Part shown: in pieces, positions 22,936 to 32,267 of the stretch
How positions within the stretch are numbered: the stretch's first letter is position 1
Layout of the letters: every line of letters starts with the position of its first letter
From: Zoroaster sp. YZ-2022
Taxonomy: Eukaryota; Echinodermata; Asteroidea; Forcipulatida; Zoroasteridae
Assembly (NCBI GenBank): GCA_029582265.1
Contig: CM055821.1
Location: 40,123,004 to 40,187,003 of the forward strand
DNA: 64,000 bases
Direction: 5' to 3'
Made by a program: the position numbers and the translations under genes
The notes under the pieces: model-generated
The model's input: only the letters and a program-made list of their open reading frames with translations
Databases searched by the model: none
Told to the model about the DNA's origin: nothing

Positions 22936-23151
22936 CTTTACATGGTACCCACATTTGCAAGTGAGCGGCCTGCCGAATGGGTCATTGCTTGCACTTTTTT
23001 TATGTTTAGGGCACATTTCAATCTTGGCAATTTCCTGAATCCATTTTGAGTCCTTATTGGGCCTTTGCCCATGCCCAAAAACAAATCTCCCGGAGGCGAA
23101 ATCACTAATGCGTTGCCGCCACTGTTCCCTTGATAGGCCTGTCTTTGGCAT
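22936..23151 (-). CDS. DUF6729 gene, exon 1
   Basis: Starts at ATG 23151 and ends at an AAAG|GTGAGT donor, 72 codons in phase. It contains SDFASGRFVFGHGQ and a Cys-rich end (CPKHKK, then CKCG). This may be a small zinc-binding module. Upstream start positions were not evident. Confidence 0.7.
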
Positions 23152-23162
23152 TGTACATTCAA

Positions 23163-23379
23163 CTGTGAAATTAATTTAAAAAATAATATAGTGGTGTTAG
23201 GTTATTAAACTGTACTGTTTAGATGCACATTTATGAGCAATGTCTATAGTCCTGAAAAAGTTTGACCAAAGAATACAGACAAACTGTGTAAGTGGGTTTG
23301 GTGTACAGGGAATTTTGTAATGTCCTTAATAAAGTGTATGGTATTTGGATTTCTGTGTATGCAGCAGCAATGGTATTTG
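23163..23379. other. Upstream flank of the DUF6729 gene
   Basis: AT-rich sequence. No promoter motif or element terminus could be fixed. Confidence 0.3.
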
Positions 23380-23452
23380 GACCTTTTAATGTGGGGTGTA
23401 TTATGTCCAGTCACTGAGTTTTAATCTAAAACGAGAATGATATTGTCCCATT
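23380..23452 (-). mobile_element. Fragment of the TTAA foldback MITE
   Basis: Reverse-complemented, this stretch reads gggacaatat...ttagattaaaactcagtgac...acataatacaccccacat. It matches the left half of the copies at 536 and 17856 with an internal deletion of the 'aacagggcatgg' region. Confidence 0.7.
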
Positions 23453-23792
23453 AATTAAGTTGCCTAGTTTGGAGCCTGCTCAGTGTGTTCCAAAGTCTGA
23501 ACAGTTGAGATGGTTTGTTGGAGTTTGGGATGACACTGAGGGTGGAGCCAAGGAGGTATTTAACAGATTGCTGTAGAATTAAGTTTGTTATCCCCATCAA
23601 TCCCCTCCCATAATATTAATAAATTACCCCAAAATTGTATATTTCAATTAATTCTCATAGTCATAGATAACCGCCAGAAACGCTTTTAAAGGGCCACATA
23701 TAAAAATATAAGTGAAAAAAATATATAAATTTAAGTTTAATTTAAAAATATTTACTGCTTTTTTAAAAGTAAATAAAATGTAAATCATGATG

Positions 23793-23873
23793 AAAAAAAA
23801 AACCTGTTCGTGATTCGAACCCTTAACGTTTGTATCTGCAACTGTCTGCCTTACCGGTAGACCATACGGTCTA
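23793..23873 (-). mobile_element. tRNA-like Pol III unit (tRNA-Cys-like SINE head or tRNA pseudogene)
   Basis: On the minus strand, GACCGTA is followed by an A-box-like TGGTCTACCGGT, an anticodon-loop-like TTGCAGAT (GCA, as in tRNA-Cys) and a B box GGTTCGAATC at normal tRNA spacing, then a run of ten T residues (Pol III stop). The acceptor stem and T stem do not pair properly, so it is not a functional tRNA. It is either a degenerate pseudogene or the head of a short SINE. Confidence 0.55.
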
Positions 23874-24368
23874 GTCAATAGATGGCGATAATTTAGATAT
23901 ATTTATTATACACACTTAAAAGTCACGGACGGCGAGAATAAACATTAGTTTAAACCATAGGCATAGCACGCCGTAAATGCACCTTTATAATGTCCCAGGA
24001 AAACATAATTAAGATTTGCTTTTTGTTGTCGGTTTGTTGCCTCCATTAATCCCATTTTGTAATTATAATTGCAAAAATTACAAAATTACAAATTAACATT
24101 AACGTTAATGTTAAGTTAACCCCCAGGCCCAGAAATGCCGTAGGAAAACATCGATTAGCTTTGCTTAAATTGCTATTTTTCTTAAACCCCAACATTAAAA
24201 TTATTTAAACGGTCTTCTTTTAAATATTCATACTATTTTACCGAAATAAAATCATACCTTGCAAAGATTGAGGTGATGCGGAAAATTACAGCACGTAATT
24301 AACGTTATGCCCCTTCAGTTTTTGCCCCTCTCTTCTGGACACGTTTTGCCCCTTTACCCATAATCCCT

Positions 24369-24470
24369 TTCAATTTGTTTCAATTTGTTTCAATTTGTTC
24401 CAATTTGTTTCAATTTGTTCCATTTTGTTCCAATTTGTTTCAATTTGTTTCAATTGTTTCATTTGTTTCA
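24369..24470. repeat. (CAATTTGTTT)n minisatellite
   Basis: About ten tandem caatttgttt/caatttgttcc units. A similar run at 37203-37270 is, like this one, preceded by a 'tacccataatcc' stretch, so the two may share an origin. Confidence 0.9.
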
Positions 24471-25385
24471 AATCGTCGCGATTTAGCCCTAAACATATCT
24501 CACGATATGCAAGAACGTTAATTCTATCACCGCGGACAAATGGATTAAAACTATTCCAAGAAGTGCGTAGAATGAGAGTGACGACTGATTATAAAGATTC
24601 AGACTTTGTCAAACTCGGCACGAAAGGAAGAAAATTTATACTAAAAAATATATATAGAGGGTTGTATGATTTATTATGAGTTTTAAAAAAAATTTTTTTT
24701 TTTTTTTATCCGATTAAGGTAAAAAAAAAAAAAAAATTGGAAAATGATAATATAATACATTATTTTTTAAGTTGCAGGTATTTATTTCTGAAAAACATAA
24801 AAAATATATGGCATGGGGTCAAGAAAAAATAAAATTGATGTTTATATTGATTAAAAGAGTTACGAAACAAAATTGATACAATTGTATCATTAGTAAACGT
24901 TCATATAGAAAATAAAACAGTGTAAGAGTGGGTACCAGTTAATGTTGGTAAATGAAACCTCAACAAGAATTAAATGAAAGTTAATAGAAGAATGGTGTGA
25001 TTGCTAGTTGGTATAGTGACGATGAACAGCGTACAGAGGGCGCGCACGCAGTAACCATGATGCTGTATTGACTGTACGTGTACACATAACCACTTGACAT
25101 GCATGATGCATAGTATACTAGTACAAGCGCCGCGCGCGGTCAATAAACTATATGACACGCCAAACAATGGATAAGATGCACCAGCACGAAGTACCACAAA
25201 AATGGCTAAAAGTACAAAACAAAAACTACCAAGACGAGCAATTAAAATGGCGATAGTCTAAAGAAAAGGACAATATAAGAAAATCTAAAAAATCTGAGTG
25301 AAATCAATGTTAACCGACGACGATGAAAGAGAAAAAAATGAAATGTAGAGACGAACTAGCCTAGTAGTAGTAGTAGTACAACAAG
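24471..25385. other. Intergenic, no gene established
   Basis: Contains A- and T-runs (24684-24735) and a CpG-richer stretch at 25020-25150. An open frame ending at 24679 has no recognisable domain. Confidence 0.3.
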
Positions 25386-25484
25386 ATGGAAGCAACAAGG
25401 GCAGTGGTGGACAGCGAACCAATAAACACCGAAATAACGGGACATGAGGAAGCCGTGTACGCCAGCAATATGGAGGGTGAAAGG
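25386..25484 (+). other. Possible first coding exon
   Basis: ATG at 25386 opens 33 codons (MEATRAVVDSEPINTEITGH and on) ending at an AAGG|GTAAGC donor, downstream of a CpG-richer region. No matching next exon was identified and the frame runs only 15 further codons if unspliced. Weak support. Confidence 0.2.
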
Positions 25485-26958
25485 GTAAGCGAAAGAAAAC
25501 AAGATGTATTAAAGGGAAAAAGTCGACAATAAATTTAAACTAAAAACACTAGAGGTCATTACTAAGTTATTAAAGTACCTTAAAAGATAATTAAAAAGAG
25601 GAGACGTTGAAGTGTATTGATAATGTGAAACAGTTTAATTAAGCCAAGTGATTAATCACAATTTTTAGGGATTAAAGTAAAATTATGAAAAACTTAGAAT
25701 ATTACGTTGGACTAAGAACCATTAAATTTATTAAGACTAAAGCTAATAATAAGTACAAAATAATTGTTTGAAAATAAAATAAAATAAGAGAAATTATAAG
25801 AAAAAGACTACTAAATTATTTATAAATTTATTCACAGATGGAGTAGCGATGGACAAGTGTAATGTCACGGACGACATGTGTGATATATGAAAAGAATTGA
25901 GCTGTAGTGAACTTATGGAGAACAGTATACAAGACAAATATAGCGGTAATAAAAGGCAAAACGGTCATGTGTAAAATGCGAGGAGGAAAAATAACAGTCA
26001 GGCCCAGTGATTGAAAATATTATAAAGAATTGAATGATGATGGAAAACATGGAAAATTACATGTGGATTGTGATACAACAATTAGGCCCTAATTATTCAG
26101 GAAGTACAGGCTGTAACAAAAATTGTGACGAGAAAAAATGAAAAGTAATACAAAAAAACGCCTAAGGAAATAATGCATGGATGGAAATATATGTGATACT
26201 GGACAGATAAAGGAAACAATACATGGATGATGCAAAAAGTAAGTCTAATAATTTAAGGTTTGAAAGAGCAGATTTTCTTGTGAAGTTTGCTACTAGTACA
26301 AAACAGTTGTTTAAGTTTGACATCATTAGATGAAACTATAAACATAGAGAAACGGTTCTTGATAAGATGTTTGTATTTGTTAATAACCTTACGAGCATAG
26401 AAACTATTATTACTGGTTTTGTTAAACTTAACAGTACAAAATATTGGTTTAACGTTACAATTAGACAAAAAAGGTTTGCGGGAAAAAGTATGATGATATT
26501 TAAGCTTAAATCTGTTTATAAAAGACTTATGAAAACCGCATTTGAGGAGTCTAATTGATGTGTGCAATTTGAATACAGATCAGTGACTGTCGGAAGTATG
26601 CAGGGAGAAATGTAATGTAAGCACAATTTTCACTTAATAATGAAAAATGCCCTATCCGGAAGACATGGATACTTTTCAGTGTTAGAGGGCTATGATGTGC
26701 ATGGAATGGATTGTCAAGCATGACCATCTGCTGGACTTCTGCAGATACTACAGTATATATATATATATTTTGTTGTCTATTTTTTTCACATTACAATTAT
26801 ATACAAAATTATTTATAAAAAGTACATTTGACTTTGTATTTGGCTGCTGACATTGGACCTCAACAAACACTGTAAAAAAATTAGCTCCCTCTTTTTATCT
26901 CACATGACAGACCGACAGACATATAGACTGACAAACAGACAGGCTGCCATGCACATAC
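25485..26958. other. A-rich region, no gene seen
   Basis: A-rich on the plus strand. Open frames at 26253-26567 on both strands have no recognisable domain. A short (TA)n lies near 26755-26770. Confidence 0.3.
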
Positions 26959-27096
26959 CTGACCACCGATGAGGAATGAAGCTCTCATAGCCGCAGGTAC
27001 TTCTCGCTGGGTTGCAATAACACCAAGACTTGATGGAGCGATACTGCGGGGCGAGACATCTGGAGAGAAGTTCTCTGTAGATTTTCTCACTTCAAC
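26959..27096 (-). CDS. Coding exon of an unidentified protein
   Basis: 138 bp, exactly 46 codons, phase 0 on both sides, between CTTGTCTAG and CAG|GTATGT. It reads VEVRKSTENFSPDVSPRSIA, then PSSLGVIATQREVPAAMRAS and FLIGGQ. The composition (Ser/Pro-rich, no low complexity) and the strong splice sites suggest a real host exon. I do not recognise the protein. The exon at 27512-27559 splices to it in phase. Confidence 0.55.
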
Positions 27097-27511
27097 CTAG
27101 ACAAGAATGTCAAAATACACATAGTAAAATACTGGAAGGAGAAATAATGGCTGGATGATACATCAAATGAATGCAAAGTGAAATTTGACGTTATAACTTC
27201 GCGGCGAATGATTTGCGCCAGTTGACATGTGTTCAACTTTATGCGTATTATTCATGCAAAACTTAGCTTTTGAAGTCACATTTTGCTTTGCATTCTCTTT
27301 TGCATGAAGTTTGAACCTGGCTTATGACTTGAACCGTTGCACAGTAGAAGAACAATTATAAATTAAATGTTTTCTGTACACCTTGTAAATGAATGAGTGA
27401 TCTCTTCAGAGTTGTGAGGCTCTGCAGGGATGCAAGTGGCATTAAAACCAAAAAACCTACATATAGGTGTATTGTATACAAAAAAGTTCCATATAATTAT
27501 TTATGTTCAAC

Positions 27512-27559
27512 CTGATCCCACAGTTTGATACCATCGTGTACAACCGAACTGTTCTCCAG
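27512..27559 (-). CDS. Small coding exon upstream of 26959-27096
   Basis: 48 bp, exactly 16 codons, phase 0, between TTTCAAAG and CAG|GTTGAA. It reads LENSSVVHDGIKLWDQ and joins the next exon without a frame change. The 415-bp intron between them is unremarkable. Other exons of the gene could not be placed. Confidence 0.45.
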
Positions 27560-27979
27560 CTTTGAAAAAACCAAAGTACCATGTTATAACCAAAGTATCC
27601 ATGTTATGGGCCAATTTATAAACGGGGTTTGGAGCAATTAAGCAATTGCACCACCCCCTACAAGGTACCGTACTACCGTCCAAGCCGTACTGAAAGTACA
27701 TAAAGAACACTAGCAATATGACTGTTAACTTCGTCACAAGTTTATCCATATTTCGGGGCCACCTTGATCACTCCACTTCTCAAGACACCTGCTGTCAACA
27801 TTTTTAACAACATCTCCATAACTAAAGTATCCATGTTATGGGGCCAATTTATAAACAACTCAGTGACGCACAATGATACTACTATTGCACAGACATTGCA
27901 GTTTGCATCAGTTGCATGTGTGGTGCCACAAGTTTGCTGCAGTCTAGAGTTACATTTTGTCGGTCACTCATCAAAGAGA
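27560..27979. other. Presumed intron or intergenic sequence
   Basis: A ~35-bp stretch (aaagtatccatgttatgggc type) occurs at 27590 and again at 27822. Nothing else recognised. Confidence 0.3.
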
Positions 27980-28249
27980 ATCGGGTATTTTGACTGGAGC
28001 CGGTTCTCGGCTCTAGAGTTGGAGCTCAGACAACTAACTGCGTATTTCAATTGAAGCCGGATTGGATTTGGAGTCGGGTTTTTTGCTGGAGCCGGCTATG
28101 ACTGGGACTCGGCTCCCAGCCGGCTCTGGGAACCGGGTATTTAAAGGACTCGGTTCCGGAACCGACACTTGCGAGTACCCAGTTCTTTAAAAAAGTGGAA
28201 CCGCGGTTCCAATTCTCAATTTGGAATCGGGTAGAACCGCCCAAGCCTA
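27980..28249. mobile_element. Truncated hAT-like MITE with GGAACCGG motifs
   Basis: The right end reads, reversed, TAGGCTTGGGCGGTTC, matching the TAGG-YTG-GCG termini of the elements at 1958 and 13740. The body is a run of inverted gagccggctc and ggttccggaacc motifs. No left terminus was found, so the copy is probably truncated. Confidence 0.5.
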
Positions 28250-28275
28250 CCCCTGTGCGGTTTTCTTTTTTGGTT

Positions 28276-28731
28276 ACGTCAATGAAACTAAGACAGGACA
28301 CCCCCGTTTAGCTTATTAGCATATAAATTGGTGAGTTTCCCTTGGGAATTATAGCCAGGAGGGCGTCTTTTGTGTTGCGTCTTTAGAAGTCCACCGAGCC
28401 CTCTACAGAATTCTTCATCGTATTTACACGTCATCCGAGCGTGGAGGAAGGATTCCTTCCTCCATGATCCGAGTGGTACCGAGTAACAATGGGACAATGG
28501 TGCACGTCAATGAAACTAAGACAGGACACCCCCGTTTAGCTTATTAGCATATAAATTGGCGAGTTTCCCTTGGGAATTATAGCCAGGAGGGCGTCTTTTG
28601 TGTTGCGTCTTTAGAAGTCCACCGAGCCCTCTAAAGAATTCTTCATCGTATTTACACGTCATCCGAGCGTGGAGGAAGGATTCCTTCCTCCATGATCCGA
28701 GTGGTACCGAGTAACAATGGGACAATGGTGC
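28276..28731. repeat. Tandem duplication, 228-bp unit
   Basis: Units 28276-28503 and 28504-28731 differ at only about two positions, so the duplication is recent or homogenised. Each unit contains the palindrome tggaggaaggattccttcct (continuing cca). Confidence 0.95.
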
Positions 28732-28889
28732 ACGGAAATTGGTCTATAGAAATCTTGATTCGCCAGTGGTCTGCCAGGTAATTGGTCTATAGTAATCTTA
28801 GTATACCACAGCTTTACAGATTTCAATGGAGACAAAGGTGTGGAACAGGTTTACAAGTGCCCCCAACGTCAAGAAATAGCTCTGCTCTA

Positions 28890-29250
28890 TTCTTCGTTTT
28901 GTTTATACTGGAACTAAGGATTTCTTACTCATAAAAAGATAATAAAATGTACAAACAAATGTTCAAAGAAAGAGAATTACTTGTGGTTTATTACATGATA
29001 AAAACTAATACAAGATACTTTATTTGAACAATTTACTTGCAAGTACTTCAACTTTATGGACTTGTTACTGGAAATAATGTACTTGTTTATACTGGAACTA
29101 AGGATTTCTTGCTCATAACATGAAAATAAAATGTACAAATAAATTTTCAATGAAAAGTTATTACAAGAGTCTTTCATTACATCAAATCATGGCATTGCAA
29201 CAATTTACTTCCAAGTACTTCACCTTGAAGTACTTATTATTGGAAATATC
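28890..29250. repeat. Diverged tandem duplication, ~185-bp unit
   Basis: gtttatactggaactaagga occurs at 28900 and 29086, with similar but diverged sequence following each (caatttactt, aagtacttca, ggaaata). Confidence 0.7.
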
Positions 29251-29500
29251 AATGATGAAAATACAGTGTAAAGTTTACATCATATTTTCATTTTATGACA
29301 ACAAATACTTTCGGTCAAATATAAACAAAAAGAACAGTAACTGTTTTTGTGCGTTTTCGCATGGTAGGAGGACTTGGGTTGTCGCTCTCACTTGAATCAG
29401 AACTTGCAGATAAATCAGAGTCCGAAGATTGCTCTTCGGACCCACTTGAAATAACGTCATTTGGTCTACTTACAGACGCCATGATTTGATGTAATGAAAG
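29171..29500. repeat. 23-bp perfect inverted repeats, 330 bp apart
   Basis: A 23-bp arm beginning ctttcattacatcaaatcat (29171-29193) is repeated exactly in inverted orientation at 29478-29500. The right arm contains the ATG of the small acidic frame at 29315-29482. No target duplication was identified. Confidence 0.85.
29315..29482 (-). CDS. Small acidic Ser-rich frame, hypothetical
   Basis: 55 residues from ATG at 29482: MASVSRPNDVISSGSEEQSS followed by a DSD/SSDSSESD stretch and a basic MRKRTK end. Acidic serine-rich starts of this kind are seen on piggyBac-type transposases and many nuclear proteins, so it could be a truncated N-terminus. No other exon was found. It lies inside a 330-bp inverted-repeat unit. 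Confidence 0.25.
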   Translation of the reverse strand: MASVSRPNDVISSGSEEQSSDSDLSASSDSSESDNPSPPTMRKRTKTVTVLFVYI

Positions 29501-31238
29501 TCCAAAACACCTTTATACCTTTACCAGTACATGCTGTTGCTTTGATGGAAATTTCCACCACGACAAGAAAACAAAACAATCCCAAGAGTTAATGAAAAGA
29601 AAAAACTCCCCGAGCGTGTTTACATGGCCCCCGCTATTGTGCCGAACAATTGCTGCGCAATAACACGTCAACCGAAGCACGAGCACTGCCAAAATGGCGT
29701 GGTTTTACGTCACCCGAAAGGACAATGGTAGCTTCCACAACGTGTGGCCACGTCTTCCGAGCATGTCACTTTACACGTGTGGCTCGTTGTCACGTCAACC
29801 GAGCATGCATACAAATATTCCCGAGTTTCCTATGGCGTATTTAGACGCTCTCCGATCCGCGGTGCAAAAAACAATTGCGTGTATACACGGCCTCCGACGC
29901 GAACTGGTTAACAAAATCCTCAATTGAAAATGTTACCTTTAAAAAGGAGAATCCCAAGTTGGCCAGACTTCGATTTGGCAGCAAACTTTATTCCTTCACT
30001 ATGGAGTAAAATGTGGAAATTGTGAAAATTTTCATTGTTATAATGGTAGTGAATTAGAGATTACAGCTTTTATGCTGCAATACATGTTCGACAATGAAAG
30101 TACAAAGTATCAGATCTGGGAATAAAGAAAATAGAGGAACTGGGTAACAGTTACCCATAGGAGTGAGTTATTGCTAGGGTTAGAATGTTTACACGTGTAT
30201 AGCTGTGGTGACCGCAGCCCAACTACCTGACTTTTACAACTTCTGTCATTAACAGACGGTAGTAGCGCTGCGGTGAATGCCCATGGTAGTCCTGTGTGGA
30301 CAAGTATCGATATCGAGCAGGCAATGTTCTGTACCCCAAAAAGGTGTCCCAAACATGAGAAATGCTCTTCAAACTCACCTCCAAGATTCTATGCCACCTA
30401 CAGATGCCTCTTCTGAAGTTTAAAACCATGCAACTTGCATTGGCGAAATTTTATGGACATTTTAAGTTTGGAAAAATGCAAGATTGAACTAGTAAACATG
30501 GAAACTGCTGGATTTCCCAACAATGCATTGCGCGCATACACAATGACCCTCCTGCTACCGGTAAAAAATGAAAAACAGGCAGTATAGCGCCACCTAGCGA
30601 TTTTTAGCGTACTAACTACAGGATACATTGCAGGCAAATTCGGTCACAACCTTTTCAAATGAAACTGGATCTTAAAAATGACCAAATATTTAAATCAACA
30701 AAAATTCGTAACTTTGCATAGGGTTAACCTATCATGACCATTGACCCCTCATTTTCTTTCAAATTTTTTGCTCTATCCAGTGATATGACATTTAAAAGCA
30801 TTGAAGCAACTTCAAATTTTCATGAATCTGCCTAATTTTGGCATGAGTTTGTGTGGCCGTCAGGTGCTGACTTTCGATTAACCGGTCATGAAATATTCGG
30901 TTTAAAAACGGTTAGTGAACTAACTAGTCAAACAGTGTGAAAGAGGGTAGGAGAAAACTGATAAGAAACACAAATACTTACGTTAGGCCTAACAAGGTTG
31001 GTAACAACAAATTTACAACAGGGTGATTGTACTGGAGTACCTAGGCCTACGTGCGAGTTGCAGTGCACTGCAAGTGATAAGCACTGGCCAATGCCACTGG
31101 AAATGTGGAATAAAGTGCATGACACGTTTTGCCCTGATTGTTTAGATATTTCTGGTAAAAATTATAACTTTTTTATAAGAACTGGTAACTCACCCACTGT
31201 TCATATTTCTGAAGTACACACTACGCTGTAAGTGTAAC
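29501..31238. other. Intergenic, no gene established
   Basis: Relatively CpG-rich between 29590 and 29890, without a convincing gene. At 30385-30418 on the minus strand a 34-bp stretch with good AG and GTGAGT borders reads EASVGGIESW and could be a micro-exon, but support is minimal. Confidence 0.3.
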
Positions 31239-31676
31239 CATCAAAGTTTTGATAAAAAACAACATTTTTATTACACTGAAGCGTCAGTTCGTTGTCAGGC
31301 TGTCAGAAATTTGTAAAGATCAGAAATTTAGTATGATGCATGTACATTTTGGAAGTACGTACTGGATTACCCATATGAGCAGTCTGGGTACAAGACATAC
31401 TGGCGCTGTTCTTTTTCCAGCAGAAACTTACTTTGTAGAATACACTTTTAGCCGCCTAGGCTAATTATTTACTAATTTATTGAGCCTGAGAGAAGAATTT
31501 GTTCGTTTATCAGCGAATGAATGCGGAGGGGGAAGTGATGAGGATTAAATGAACCATGTTGTATTTGGGTTAATTTTCCTCATAAATAATTAATTTTGCC
31601 AAATAATTTATTTATTCACAGACTTTTCATAAATATGATTTTGCAAGAGGTGGTATTTTGTAAAGAAACTATAGGG
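31239..31676. repeat. Second copy of the gap-flanking segment
   Basis: Near-identical to 13301-13739. Here the sequence continues past 31676 into unrelated DNA with no hAT-like element, showing that the two loci diverge exactly at that element's left end. Confidence 0.9.
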
Positions 31677-32044
31677 ACTACATTTAGACCTATATTGGGT
31701 AGGAAAATCATCACGAGTTCACAGTTTTCCAAGGTATTTCAGAATGACTTTTGATAAGATAACTTAGTCCAATGAAAGATAATAAAGTATTTTTTTGGAA
31801 AAAATTGGTTATTGGGCGTAAATTTTTGAAATACTTTAATTTAAGGTGCTATCTTTTTTATATAATAGTAATTGTCCCCTAGAAATCTACCTTTTTGTAC
31901 AGTTCTGTATAAAAATGTCCACTTTAGAATGAAAAAGTAAGAAATACGTTTTAAAACTTGATTCATCAACATTTACATGGGGAGTCCGTTTAATTTCGGA
32001 GCTCTTCACAGTGAAATTGGCTTTCTATGTTTTTATCATCCAGG

Positions 32045-32267
32045 CCAGTGGCTTTGACCGCTTGCGGCGGCGCTACGGGGGGGGGGGAGGAATGCCCCCG
32101 GTAACTTTCTTTGACCCCCCCAATTCCCCCCCCCCCCCAATTTTTCCCCCGATGGTAAGTCAATGCTTTTTCAGCAGTACAAAATTACATTAAAGATTAA
32201 TGTTTGTTCCCCTTAAGCTTGCCCCCCCCCCTCTTCCCCCAGTTTAACAGGTCTGGTGCCGCCGCTG
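32045..32267. mobile_element. hAT-type MITE, second copy (opposite orientation)
   Basis: Homologous to 2955-3152 in inverse orientation (gatggtaagtcaatgctttt and the flanking G/C runs are shared). The right end is GCCGCCGCTG followed by actccagg. The left end is preceded by catccagg, a similar but imperfect 8-mer, so the target duplication has decayed or the left boundary is rearranged. Confidence 0.75.

Larger units (their letters stand above)
16226..23151 (-). pseudogene. DUF6729-family transposase-like gene, ten exons, frameshifted
   Basis: Exons (descending): 23151-22936, 22492-22418, 22014-21367, 20812-20369, 20125-19336, 19203-19001, 18561-18344, 17714-17449, 17200-16955, 16703-16226. 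Order: N-terminal cysteine-rich segment, proline-rich linker, DUF6729 domain (RLFLWMPRKMW, then a CPQC pair), transposase-like core with YTDRDCC, LDIYHYLRRYA and SLESFHLHLARFIPG, then an acidic segment, the GRFGRKYKNG region, and a C-terminal Cys/His-rich segment. The family is abundant and multicopy in fish and invertebrates and looks transposase-derived with a DDE-like layout (my inference). Here the frame is broken in exon 4 (near 20410-20430) and by a ~7-base deletion in exon 6 (near 19170), and exons 3 and 4 meet one base out of phase. A degenerate second copy on the plus strand (42236-43690) retains introns, so the unit has spread as DNA. Terminal repeats were not found. Confidence 0.8.

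Noticed and set aside
23793..23873. Functional tRNA gene
   Set aside because: The acceptor and T stems do not pair although the A and B boxes and spacing fit.
28288..28725. Twin 69-residue minus-strand frames
   Set aside because: They appear twice only because the 228-bp unit is duplicated; there are no recognisable motifs, and the frame crosses the palindrome.
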